Source: Saccoglossus kowalevskii (Eukaryota > Hemichordata > Enteropneusta > Harrimaniidae). Taken from it: a DNA stretch of 26,772 nt. The DNA is taken from assembly GCF_000003605.2 (NCBI RefSeq), contig NW_003133846.1, forward strand, positions 350,066-376,837, given 5' to 3'. The notes below the pieces were generated by a model that had not been told where the DNA came from, did not search any database, and saw nothing but the letters and a program-made list of their open reading frames with translations. Of the stretch, positions 1-9,474 are shown piece by piece; the stretch's first letter is position 1, and each line of letters begins with the position of its first letter. The translations under genes and the position numbers were made by a program.

Positions 1-80
1 CCTTTTTATCCTACCAGAACCTGCCCTGCACCAATCTTTCTCCTTACTTTATATTCAACTAAAAGTTAATGACAACTCAC

Positions 81-237
81 CTGTTAACCATAGATATTGA
101 TTTTACCCTGGACATATCCTGGTACATACAGTAGTTTAGATTAGAACAGTCCAAGTTGATCTGAAAATCTATCTCTGGTATTGGTTTCCTATATGGTTTC
201 TCCTGACAAATATGTCTGCCTATACCACATGGAATAG
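81..237 (-). CDS. Candidate internal exon of an unidentified minus-strand gene
   Basis: On the minus strand this 157-nt segment is bounded by an acceptor-like ...ATTGTTAG (AG at 239-238) and a strong donor CAG|GTGAGT (last exon base 81). One frame is open throughout: 2 nt, 51 codons, 2 nt. It begins IPCGIGRHICQEKPYRKP, and its middle reads DFQINLDCSNLNYCMYQ. Four cysteines are spaced C-x6-C-x19-C-x5-C, which could suit a disulfide-bonded extracellular region, although I recognise no domain. An in-frame TGA lies just upstream of the acceptor, so this would be an internal exon entered in phase 1 and left in phase 2. The mixed composition differs from the hydrophobic, Lys/Asn-rich translations of the surrounding AT-rich DNA. 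The gene would continue beyond the left edge. A chance open segment cannot be excluded. The exon boundaries and coding status are inferred; the donor and open frame are seen directly. Confidence 0.5.
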
Positions 238-399
238 CTAACAATTGATTTTTACATCATTATTTTTCCAAATTACAGGTCGTATTTATAGTTAAGGGTA
301 AATTTCACCTTTCCACAGAGCTCCATGCATATACCATTCAAGTCTCATTCTGACGTATGGTGTACAAATCAAAACCACTGTGTGAAATGTGTGTTTTTT

Positions 400-1110
400 T
401 CTCTCAAAAACTTGGTATGAACATCACTATTTAGGGGTTGCATTTCAGTTGTTTTGCGATTTGATTTAGAATAAACAATTGCATGGTGACCATTTTTGTC
501 GAAAAACACACCAAAAATTATTAATTGAACATGCCATTGACTGTTTCCCTGGCATGTCTTTTTTTGTCCCATTTTATGGTATAAACATCACATATGATCA
601 GTTGCAGATAAGCATCATTTTATTTTGTGTATTAATTCAAAATACCTAATTGGTGGCCATGTTGGTTTAATTTCATGTGTCCTTAATTATTTCTCAAAAA
701 GGATCTTGTTTCAAGTAGGTAAAAAGATGACAATGATATTCATTTATTCCCATTCATATGAAGTCTGTAAAAAGTGACATCTATTTTCACCTCCAAGTTG
801 GTATGCTTCTTCACCCGTTTCTGGGACATGACGAGAGAGATCACAACCAAGCTTCATGCATACATCTTGCATCTTGGGGTGCATATGCATGTCCATTCAT
901 TTTTCAAACTGATTCTGCTATTCTGGAACCGTATCTCAATAAGTATCGTTCAAGCTTGGTATGGTAAATATCAAATATTATGAGGCAATGACACATATCA
1001 TTTTGTTTTTCAGTTCGAATTCATAATGGACGACTGATGGCCATTGATTTTCTGATTTTGATTGACTTATTTTCAAATGCTGTTTCAGAGCTATATATGT
1101 ACATTTCTTC
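400..1110 (+). repeat. Diverged tandem units of repeat family A (copy 1)
   Basis: Several degenerate units carry the landmarks of the element at 7811-8973: a 'TTGGTATgaACATCA' box, a T-rich stretch ending in TTTTTCAG, then 'ATTCAaAATgGcc...GGCCAT'. Examples start near 410, 577, 797 and 950. The part around 840-900 also matches 7930-8010 ('TCACAaccaAgCTTCA' followed by 'ATGCATGTcCATTcATTTtTCA'). No subterminal inverted repeat or end hairpin was found, so this is an old fragment. Two overlapping ORFs at 758-983 are by-products of the repeat. Confidence 0.65.
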
Positions 1111-1167
1111 GTTTAAACTTATTAATTTCCAGAAACCAACCATTTCTCTTCTGCACCTGGTCCAGTT

Positions 1168-1637
1168 TCATTCAAACTCCAGAAAAATTGGTGCGTCCTT
1201 GAAATTTCTCATGCAGACAGGCAAGACATAATGATCAAATTCAGTGTCTGTGTAGGTTTCCCCTTTAATATTCACAACCAGTCCTACATGTGGACGTGGT
1301 GAATTCCATATGTATGAAGCTTGTGTTTCCTGAGAGATACAATCAAACACATCTACTTTTCTTAAGTTATACACGATATCCATGCATTTTGTTTTCAAAG
1401 ACGGGGGACTGTGACATTTATGTCTTATTTTCATCAGTATTCTCTTCCTGAAGTATTCTGCAGTACATTTCAGTTGGAACTGGTTTTAACTGGTCATAAC
1501 TGTATTGAGGTGGTGATGATGGTACTCTGCAATCTGTATAGATACTGCAGTTTTCACTAACACTGAAACAGAGAGCATTTCTGAGTTCAGTGTTATCATC
1601 ACATCTTTCTTCATCCATCATAAAGTATTTCAGGTCT
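1168..1637 (-). CDS. Coding-like segment split over two frames (exon with indel, or pseudogene)
   Basis: Read on the minus strand, one frame is open from an acceptor-like AG (1639-1638) to TAA at about 1418. It includes MMDEERCDDNTELRNALCF and CRVPSSPPQYSYDQLKPVP. The +1 frame is open from there to TGA at 1168 and includes TKCMDIVYNLRKVDVFDC and PRPHVGLVVNIKGETYTD. Together they give about 150 residues with several cysteines and a mixed, protein-like composition. The switch falls in an A-rich stretch near 1415-1440. A single-base indel (assembly, polymorphism or decay) there would join them; no canonical intron separates them. I recognise no family. It lies 0.9 kb upstream, on the same strand, of the candidate exon at 81-237. 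However, the terminal TGA means the two cannot be consecutive exons of one transcript unless a donor inside this segment is used. ORFs of this size also arise by chance in AT-rich DNA, so confidence is limited. Confidence 0.3.
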
Positions 1638-1650
1638 CTTATCAGTTATC

Positions 1651-3790
1651 GCACAAATATTCCATAGCAATTTGGTTATAAATAAAAAAAAAAGATTTAC
1701 ACCTGGCCCGATCCATTATCCTTATTACATATACAAAAAATATTACATCCCTGGGACAAGCAAGTTAAAGAGGGAAAATGCATTTTGTTTATTTTTATCT
1801 CACAGTGGCTGTCACATGAGTACCCTAGCTTTTCCTACTTCTAGGTGCATTGTCGTGTAATGTATACACCTTGCATTGAATCATTAATTTGTAGGCTGAC
1901 ATTTTCCAAGTGATGATATCTTGTCAAAATGGTTTCCGATATATTATATTCCAAAAGGGTTCACAATCAAAGTAATCATCCACTCATGTGTGAAAGTCTG
2001 CAATTATTTCTAAAAAAAAAAAAGTTGGTATTTTTAGCTTTTTGTGGGTTAATACGTGTCTAGTAGCACACACACTGATATACGGATGAGAAAACTAGTA
2101 CACTTGTTGGTTTCTAATCACCTGTGATGACATTTTCAAATAATGAATTCTCTGTCTGTATTTTATCTCATTCAAAACCTTTATTTATCTTACGTTTTTA
2201 GAAAGCCTGGACCACATTTTTTTTTTAAATTTTTTCTTTTGATTTTCCTTCTTCACAGTCTTTTTTATTTCTCTAAATTTTCTGTTCAGAGATTTTTAAC
2301 TTTTTTTTAAACATCTACATTTAGAAAAATAATTAGTAGCCCTTATTAACCAACTGTGTGTGAGGGGTCATTGTGGAGTACTTATATATGTGAAATAACA
2401 ATAGTTTGAGATCCTTAGAGAATTCAAATTAAAATGAAAGAGCTCATTTCCAGTTGTTTGTCAAACATGAAATTTTATGTATCAAATCAGAGCTTGATTT
2501 ATGGTTTCTTTAACTGTGTTAGGTTATGACCAACTGATTATTAATTTGTGAATAATTATTAACTTATTGATAGCAGTTATTTGGTTTTGAAGCAGTCTGA
2601 AACTCAAGTTATACACTGTCAGAGTAGACTAAAAAGATGACAATGTTTCACTGGTTTGTCTATTTTGCAAATTGTTTTTGAAACTATTATTGATAGGCAA
2701 TTGTATGAAGATTTACAAAAATGTTTTAATGACATTTCCTGATTACTGGAGATGTTAGCTAAATGTAGATGAACTGTTTAAAAGCCTTTAGTGAAATTGA
2801 ATTAAAGCCTAAAATGCATTTTTACACAATGTTTGCGCTAATGTGCGATTCTGAAACGTTTTGTACAGTAGTGCTAAGCTAATTTTTTCCCCCATTTGTA
2901 GTGATTTTTCAGTATCAAGAGACATTATAGGTGTACTTTCTCAACTTAACCTTAGTGTGCCAGATATTTTTTTGGCCCAGAATTCAATGCAAATATTTTC
3001 ACATTTTATAGAATATTTTCTTAATTTCATCATTTTCTGCTACCGGTATACAGACCAGTTCAGAAATTTTCTTGTCGATTTTGTATTATGTCAAAAAGAG
3101 CAGACTGTTCAAATCATTTTAGAGGTGATGCCAAAAGTTAAAAATGGCACTCAAAGAGTTAAAGATTCAGTATAGATGAAAACTATTAATTTTGTAATAT
3201 TGTTGATCGATACTCAAAACTGAAGACTATTATGATTTGACGTAAACAAAATGTTGTGTTTTTAGGACACACATCAGTATTTATTAGATGAATAATTAAA
3301 AGCACTGATAGGCATGTGCCGTTATTGGTATTGTACGTACTTAAAAACAACTGTTGTACATGCATATTAGAGAATTTCATTGTTTCATAGAGCGAAAACT
3401 CAGATGTGTTCTACAAGACGAGTGTTTTCAGTTGATACTAGTAGATCATAGTCCAATGTATACAGTATCAGTCTTTAGTATTAAAAATTACAGTACGTGT
3501 ACTCGTCCTTATTGCATCTTCAAACTGTCAAGGTGACTTATTTTATAAAATAGTAACATATGACACATGTGAGCGGTTGTCATTTTAAATACTGGATTGT
3601 TGTTTTCTAAGGTATCATAATAATTACATTGATATATAGTAGCTGTTGTCTGTGAGAATGACTCATCTCCGGCTGTGAAAGATCCTCAGGTCATTGAGTG
3701 TGTATTGCCTCATTTTGGGGTAAAATTTATTATGTTCTATACTGATGGTAATTAACGTTGTTACTTATCTCCATGCTGAGGCCTCCTCAT
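1651..3790. other. AT-rich stretch with no convincing gene
   Basis: No supportable exon was found. Contents: A12 at 2012-2023, a pyrimidine-rich block at about 2215-2320, a TACCGGTA-type site near 3041, and an open frame of 104 codons at 2861-3175 (+). That ORF's codons are T/A-driven, and part of it ('TTAGTGTGCCAgATATT') recurs near 17996, which suggests old repeat material. The 16-mer TAAAAAGATGACAATG occurs near both 720 and 2630. Confidence 0.5.
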
Positions 3791-3945
3791 GATGTGGTTG
3801 CTATGTAGATTTGCACATGTATGAAGCGTCCATGATTGTGGTTGCCATGCAGATTTGCACATGTATGAAGCGTCCATGTTTGTGGTTGCCATGCAGATTT
3901 GCACATGTATGAAGCATCCATGTTTGTGGTTGCCATGCAGGTTTG
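3791..3945 (+). repeat. 44-bp tandem repeat, about 3.5 copies
   Basis: The box TGGTTGcCATGcAGATTTG recurs at 3795, 3839, 3883 and 3927, and GCACATGTATGAAGC at 3813, 3857 and 3901, so the period is exactly 44 bp. Copies 2 and 3 are nearly identical; the first and last are slightly diverged or partial. 44 is not a multiple of 3 and no long frame results, so this is a non-coding minisatellite. Confidence 0.95.
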
Positions 3946-4132
3946 ACCATACAAAGCCATGGTTGTTGGTTCATACTTTCACTTGTTGACTGACTAAATA
4001 ACTAATCAAGGATGTGCAGTTTATCAATTTGCTAATTTGATTATTAATGAATTTTGATGGGTTTTCATATTTGGGTTCTCAAACAAGTTTAATATTACTT
4101 TACCTGTTGCCCAGTGCCAAAATAAGATTGAT

Positions 4133-4322
4133 ATACTGTTAAAGACTTTATCGAATTAATTTTTCCTACTTTCGCTGAAAAAATGATTCAGTGAAAATCA
4201 CCTGTTTCCTATATTTTACATTCGCCTCATCAAAAATCAGTAAAAATAAATTCCATACAAAACACCCAAAAAATCTTTTCAGTGAAAATTAATTTAAGCT
4301 GAAATACAGTATTTTACAGTAT
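4133..4322. mobile_element. MITE with ATACTGTwAAA terminal inverted repeats
   Basis: The left end ATACTGTTAAAGACTTTAT and the right end ...ATACAGTATTTTACAGTAT are imperfect inverted copies. The similarity continues inward through an 'AATTAATTTT' block and a 'TTCAGTGAAAAT' block. It is about 190 bp with no ORF, as expected of a non-autonomous DNA element. A related element lies at 24829-25031. The ends could be read as CTGT...ACAG flanked by TA, which would fit a TA target duplication, but this is ambiguous because the repeats themselves end in TA. Confidence 0.6.
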
Positions 4323-4336
4323 CATGTGAACATTGA

Positions 4337-4598
4337 CCATGTGATCAGCCATCTATACCATGTGATCAGCCATCTATACCATGTGATCAGCTATCTATAC
4401 CATGTGAGCAGCTATCTATACCATGTGATCAGCTATCTATACCATGTGATCAGCTATCTATACCATGTGATCAGCTATCTATACCATGTGATCAGCTATC
4501 TACATGTATGTCATGTGATCAGCTATTACTATATCATGTGATCAGTTATCAATACATCATGTAATCAGCTACAGTATCTATATCATGTGATCAGCTTT
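4337..4598 (+). repeat. 21-bp tandem array CCATGTGATCAGCTATCTATA
   Basis: Eight units in exact 21-bp phase start at 4337, 4358, 4379, 4400, 4421, 4442, 4463 and 4484. About four degenerate units follow, to roughly 4598. The unit contains CATGTG (an E-box) joined to the palindrome TGATCA. Early units have GCCATC and later ones GCTATC. Because 21 is a multiple of 3, the array yields a 71-codon ORF of a 7-residue repeat (YHVISYL) at 4326-4541. I treat that as a by-product. Confidence 0.95.
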
Positions 4599-5100
4599 GA
4601 CTGTATCATCGGCTATTGCAAGAGTAGTAGCCAGGTGCTTTATTAGGATCACATCTCTAGGAGTGCACATTGTAACCTAACACCGTCTTCCTAACTCAAT
4701 GTATCGCCTTCCACAATAATGTTTTCATACATTGTTTTCTTTACTCTATTCTCCCCAGTAAACACAGTTACTAATCAGAATAGATGTTCAGGTCACTTAC
4801 AACTATGGCAACATTAACCATATTATCTTAAACCAAGTTATTAATTGAATTGAAAATATTTTTGAGCTTTATAAAAACATAACTTATTCTAGTTGAATGA
4901 AAAAAGTGACTTTTTGGCCACATTAGTGCATTTTAATTGTGGTGTGATATATGTATAATAAACTTTATTTAATCGCTAGGTTTATATTATTAACTGTATT
5001 AACCTTTTAGAGCCTTATAAGCCTCCCACCACACACACTGGGGTTAACATGGATAACATGACATTAATCTTATTGGTTCTTTATATTGAAGTGTTCTGGG
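4599..5100. other. No gene or repeat recognised
   Basis: Unique-looking AT-rich DNA lies between two arrays. I see no splice-bounded open frame and no terminal-repeat element. Confidence 0.5.
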
Positions 5101-5153
5101 GAATAGAATAGAATAGAATAGAATAGAATAGAATAGAATAGAATAGAATAGAA
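5101..5153 (+). repeat. (GAATA)10 pentanucleotide microsatellite
   Basis: Ten uninterrupted GAATA units run from 5101 to 5150, followed by GAA. The purity implies recent expansion or an actively length-variable locus. Confidence 0.97.
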
Positions 5154-5389
5154 ATTTAATCATTTTAGACATGCTTCACACTGTCTCTTAAACGGTTGAC
5201 TTGGGGTTGACAATAACTAAAGGATGATTGATTCGATGAGGTTTGGTTCTCAGCTGTTTTTACCACAACTTATACTTGAATCTAGTTGAAGCTAGATTAC
5301 ATGTTAAAAATATCCTCCTAAAATCTATATTAAGCTACATTAGCTAGTCATTCAGGCTAAATGTGAAAATGTGTCGTGAATATTGAATT

Positions 5390-5640
5390 TTCACAGTAGA
5401 CAATATTTATCTTCAGATTCACTCAGTAGAAGTGTCAACTTTTGTCGAAAATCTGCATAGTTTTTCCATATTTTTTAAAAAAATTTGATCCAACCCTGTA
5501 AGCAATTATGTCCAGTTGTTCCAAGATTAAATTTTAGAAAAACATATAAAAATATGCAAAATGTGGTACCTACATTTTGGTGGGCGAAGTTATGGCCATG
5601 AAGGAGTTAAAAACAATATTAATAAATTAGTTTTTTGTGT
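5390..5640 (+). repeat. Interspersed repeat family C, copy 1
   Basis: This matches 10690-10930 in the same orientation over ordered blocks: CTGCATAgTTTT, an AT block, TTGATCcAaCCcTGTA, TTATGTCCAgTTGttCCAA, ATATAgAAAATg-like sequence, then TTGGtGGGcgAAgTTATGGC. The copies are clearly diverged. No ends, target duplication or ORF could be defined. Confidence 0.55.
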
Positions 5641-6296
5641 GATATCTTTGTACATGTACGGCCACTAGAGTATGATTTTCATCATAAATAAAAAAAGTTT
5701 TTGGCTGTTTTTGTACCTTTGAGGAATTAATGTAAAAATATGCATATACCCTGGGTTTACTTACACCGGAATTTTTGTTAACGTATCAAATGAATATTGC
5801 TGCATCAAATGAATGCACTCTGCCAAAACAACATTATTATTTTATCATAAATAGTACCATATTGTTTTTATCAAGATGCTCTTTCAAATCAAATTATTTA
5901 ACATGCTCAAAATTACTCATAATTTACACATTGTCATGGCAACCTGATAAAAATTGAATTTTATATCAATTATTTTAAAAGTTGTCAATATTGCCTGTTT
6001 AATTGAATGTACTGACACCAATGAATTCAACCATGATATTTGTCTGTTGTATGCTTTTACAAAATCAGTCAGCGGAAGATTTGCCTGTCAACTACATGTG
6101 TTGTATGAAAACTCAGTTCACTAAAAGGGATGCTCATAAAGTTCAAGTTCATGTTCCGGAAATTGCTGTAAAAAATGCTTGAGGATTATAAACTTAATGT
6201 GTATCGTTTTCAAATCTATGTTAATCACCAGAATGTCTCGGTCACAGTGGTGTGCAAGTGTTTGAATCAACATTTACAGGCGTTATTCAGAGCAAT
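5641..6296. other. No gene recognised
   Basis: AT-rich sequence. A minus-strand donor-like site (GTAAGT near 5758) has no convincing open exon beside it. TACATGTA occurs at 5651. Confidence 0.45.
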
Positions 6297-6482
6297 GCAT
6301 TCATTCATTCATTCATTCATTCATTCAATCCTTTACTCATTCATTCATTCATTCATTCATTCATATTCATTCATTCGTTCATTAGTTCGTTCATTCGTTC
6401 GTTCATTCATTCATTCATTCATTCATTCATTCATTCATTCATTCATTCATTCATTCTTTCATTCATTCATTCATTCATGCAT
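6297..6482 (+). repeat. (TTCA)n / (CATT)n microsatellite with GTTC variants
   Basis: About 185 bp of TTCA repeats run from the ATGCATTCATT junction to ATTCATGCATTGG. The centre (about 6375-6405) carries TTCG and TTAG variants, while both flanks are pure, as expected of an older core with newer expansion. Two overlapping + ORFs translate it as His-Ser-Phe-Ile repeats and are not genes. Confidence 0.95.
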
Positions 6483-6542
6483 TGGAGAGTCATGGACAAT
6501 TGTAAAAAATCCCTTTAATAATTTTTGTTTGCAGATAACAGT

Positions 6543-7810
6543 GGATGGGAGTGGAGGTAATGAGTATAAGTGTCCTTGCAAATTAAACACATTTTAGTAT
6601 ATGCACATCTTTGACTTTAGTATTGTAGTTATCAAACGACACAGTATATACACTTACACTATGTCTGCCAGCTTTGCTTTACTCCCTAGAATATCAAACA
6701 GAAAATAATTTAGCTGACTGTTATTTTATTCAATTTGTAATGTGTCGACAAATCAGTGCAAAACGTCACTTTCTAAATGGGTAAAAGCAAATCACCCTTG
6801 ATTTGTTGAATCAAGACAAAAAGATTCAACATTTCCCGGGAAATGAGTCCCTGGATAACCGTCAGAGAGATGTTGATCCCGTCCTCTATCACCCAGTCAT
6901 CTGTCTACCCATCTATACATGCACTCAAGAAACCATGCAATTCATTCATTGCAAATGCCTCCTTGAAATGCACTGGGAGTGTATGTGAGTACTAGGCCCC
7001 AGACTCTGAATAAAACCTCTCCACACTAGCTATCTGGGGGCTGTTCTATCTGATGCTGACACCCATAATGTTTTGCTGTGGTATATACTGCCTGCTTATG
7101 GTGCTATGAAAATGATATAGCCTTTTACAACAGAGAAAACTAACATACTGAGTTGCTCATTGATTGACAGCTGTTGATGTCTCTGCATTTATCTTTTGTC
7201 TGCTATGGATTTATTGCAAATTATCATCTCATCAATAGGTTCAATATGTTTGTTGTTGATAACAAAAAGCCAAGATGTTTTCACTAATTTCTCTTACTTC
7301 ATTATTTCTAAAGATGTTCATTTAGACCATAAAAACGCTATATTACCTTTGAACAGACTTTTAGTGTAGTAAATAATGTTTCACGTGTCAATCATTTGAA
7401 CGACATGGCTTCATTTTTTCCTCAAAAATTTTGCTGCAATATTTTGCTCATTTTTATGCTTCTTTCCATAATTTCTTTGTTAATTTTGGACCAAATGGAA
7501 ATAATTTCCCAACAGCTACAAGTCTTAATCAAAATTGTTAAAAAATATGGAAAAAATTATGCAAGTTAATTTTGTAAAAGATGAAAAAATTATGTTAATA
7601 ATAAATGATAATCTTTGTACATACTATATGTTGTTATCAAGTGGAAGCCTGACACCTGCTTGTGCACGATAACCAATTTATAACATTTTATGTTTTCCCT
7701 TGTGAAATAGAAAATGATATTACTTCCTGTGTGGTAAATAAAATGTATTTTTCTTATTAGTTCTGAAAAATAAAAGTGAAAATAAACCAACCACTTTAGA
7801 TACATTTTTT
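6543..7810. other. No gene recognised; small inverted repeats
   Basis: This stretch holds a perfect 7-bp stem, CTTGATT/AATCAAG, at 6797-6815 and an imperfect stem GGCCCCAGA/TCTGGGGGC at about 6994-7043. A 61-codon frame at 6803-6988 ends near a GTGAGT but has no other support. Confidence 0.4.
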
Positions 7811-7845
7811 AGTCCCCGTTCGGACGTAGTCCGAAAACGGGGACT
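7811..7845 (+). repeat. 5' terminal hairpin of the family A element
   Basis: AGTCCCCGTTCGGAC (7811-7825) pairs with GTCCG (7829-7833) and AACGGGGACT (7836-7845). This gives a 15-bp stem with a GTA loop and a 2-nt AA bulge. The inner arm duplicates the sequence found at the element's far end (8950-8959), so the 5' end can pair either locally or with the 3' end. Confidence 0.85.
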
Positions 7846-8973
7846 TATGTTTTGACCTTCGTGTGTCCGTGCGTGTGTGTGTGCATGCGTTTGTGCGTGC
7901 ATCCGGACCTGTATCTTAGAAATGCCTGGACCAATCACAATCAAACTTCACACATACATCATACATGATATTATACATATGCACGTCAATTTGTTTCACG
8001 ATCTGATTCAAGATGGCCGAATAGCGGCCATTTTTGTGCTTAAATTCATCAAAATCAAGCATTTCTTGGCTGTTTACAGATGGAATTTGTTCAAACTTGG
8101 TATATACATTTGACATTATGGGACCTTGATGCAAATAATTTTGTTTTTCAGATAAGATTCAAAATGGCCGACTGGCGGCCACTGATTATGTTCAAATTTT
8201 AAATATTCATTATACATCATGTCATAGATGGACAGATATATTGGTTTGACGATCCTATTCAAAATGACCAAATGGTGGCCTTTTTTGTGCTAAACAATCA
8301 TCAAATATCAAGCATTTATGGATGGATTTTGTTCAAACTTGGTGCATATATTAGACATTACAGGTTCCTGATGCACATCATTTATTTTTCAGATCGGATT
8401 CAAAATGGCTTTCTGGCGGCCATTTTGTTTTAATGAATGGGCTTGTAGACCCATATCTCCGACTTGTTTTGACTGATAATATTTTCAAATTTTAAATATT
8501 CATTATACATCATGTCATAGATAAACAGATATATTGGTTTGACGATCCTATTCCAAATGTTGGTCATTTTTGTGCTAAAAAATCATCAAATATCAAGCAT
8601 TTATGGGTGGATTTCGTTCAAACTTGGTGCATACATTAGACATTATGGGTTCCTGATGCTCGTCATTTTATTTTTCAGATTGGGCTTCTAGAGCCATATC
8701 TCTTAAATGCTTTGACTTATTATATTTAAATTTTATATATTCATTATACATCATCATATATATACATGTATTCAAAATGGCTGATTTTGAATGCTGTTCC
8801 AGAGCAATATCTCTCAATATGGTCAAGTACTTGTTTGACGATCAGATACAAATGTCAATCATTTTAATGTTAAAAAATCATATTCCTGACATGGTTATAT
8901 TCCAGCTATATTACTATAAACAAAATTATATATCTTAAATTTGATAACTAACGGGGACTGTGCCATGCATGGC
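7811..8973 (+). mobile_element. Family A element, Helentron/HINE-like (non-autonomous)
   Basis: Seen directly: AGTCCCCGTT at 7811-7820 is the exact inverted copy of AACGGGGACT at 8950-8959. The 5' end also folds on itself (7811-7845). The 3' subterminal repeat is followed by the 12-bp palindrome GCCATGCATGGC (8962-8973) and then a T-rich tract; the 5' side also abuts T6. Between the ends lie degenerate tandem units, with a shared block starting at 8191, 8484 and 8725. Units carry AAAATGGCC...GGCCATTTT palindromes and T-rich TTTTTCAG tracts. Known background: Helentron-type elements, including DINE-1/HINE elements and probably bivalve 'pearl' elements, combine subterminal inverted repeats, a 3' hairpin and internal tandem repeats. 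I found no clear target duplication, which suits that class. There is no transposase or helicase ORF. The class assignment is inference; the element boundaries are fairly secure. Confidence 0.65.
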
Positions 8974-9374
8974 TTGTTTTTACATGTATTGCAATGAATA
9001 ATTTCTATTGTACATGTGGCTGAGTTCTGAGGTTGAAATTATTTCTAGAAAATTGGTCAGTTTATGTGTTCATAACATATTGATGAAACCACAGGTGTAC
9101 ACAGATTACTGTATGTTCTATTAGTAGTGAATGTGATTAGGCAAATAACAAAGATGTGTGTCTTAATGGTCAAAACAGGTTGTTTTAATGATCTATTATA
9201 TGTACATCAAATACAATTTTTGGTTCATGTGCACTTGTGCTAGAGATGCATTTGTAATAGAGATAATACAGTATTTGCTTTGTTATAAAAGCATCTCCAA
9301 AAGCAGTACACATAAAGCAAAAAATACAATTTGTCTTATTTTAACTACTAGATTTTCTCTCAAATTTTTCTACA
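8974..9374. other. No gene recognised
   Basis: AT-rich flank of the family A element. A 126-codon + frame at 9188-9568 starts here but runs through the repeat arm at 9375-9474 and is T/A-driven. I do not regard it as a gene. Confidence 0.45.
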
Positions 9375-9474
9375 TTTTTTTTTCTTTATATTCTTTAATA
9401 TTTCTGGAAATAAACCCTAATTTTGGAGCCAACAGACAAAATTTGAGTCAATTTTCAGTTTTTACTCAAAAAAT
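9375..9474 (+). repeat. Left arm of a 2.5-kb-spaced inverted repeat
   Basis: About 100 bp is the inverted copy of 11785-11882, with only a few differences. Matching blocks, in order, are TTTATATTCTTtAATATTTC, GGAGCCAACAGACAAAATTTG (differing at one base) and ATTTTCAGTTTTTACTCAAA. The arms could be the ends of one large element or two opposed copies of one repeat. Confidence 0.8.

Noticed and set aside
2861-3175. 104-codon ORF
   Set aside because: Chance ORFs of this size are expected at this base composition, and a block of it recurs elsewhere as apparent repeat DNA.
6521-6542. Possible 22-nt microexon (TTTGTTTGCAG acceptor, GGAG|GTAATGAG donor)
   Set aside because: Good-looking sites, but the length is too short to judge coding potential and no flanking exons were found.
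6252-6597. Two overlapping ORFs of 140 and 88 codons
   Set aside because: They are translations of the TTCA microsatellite and its flanks.
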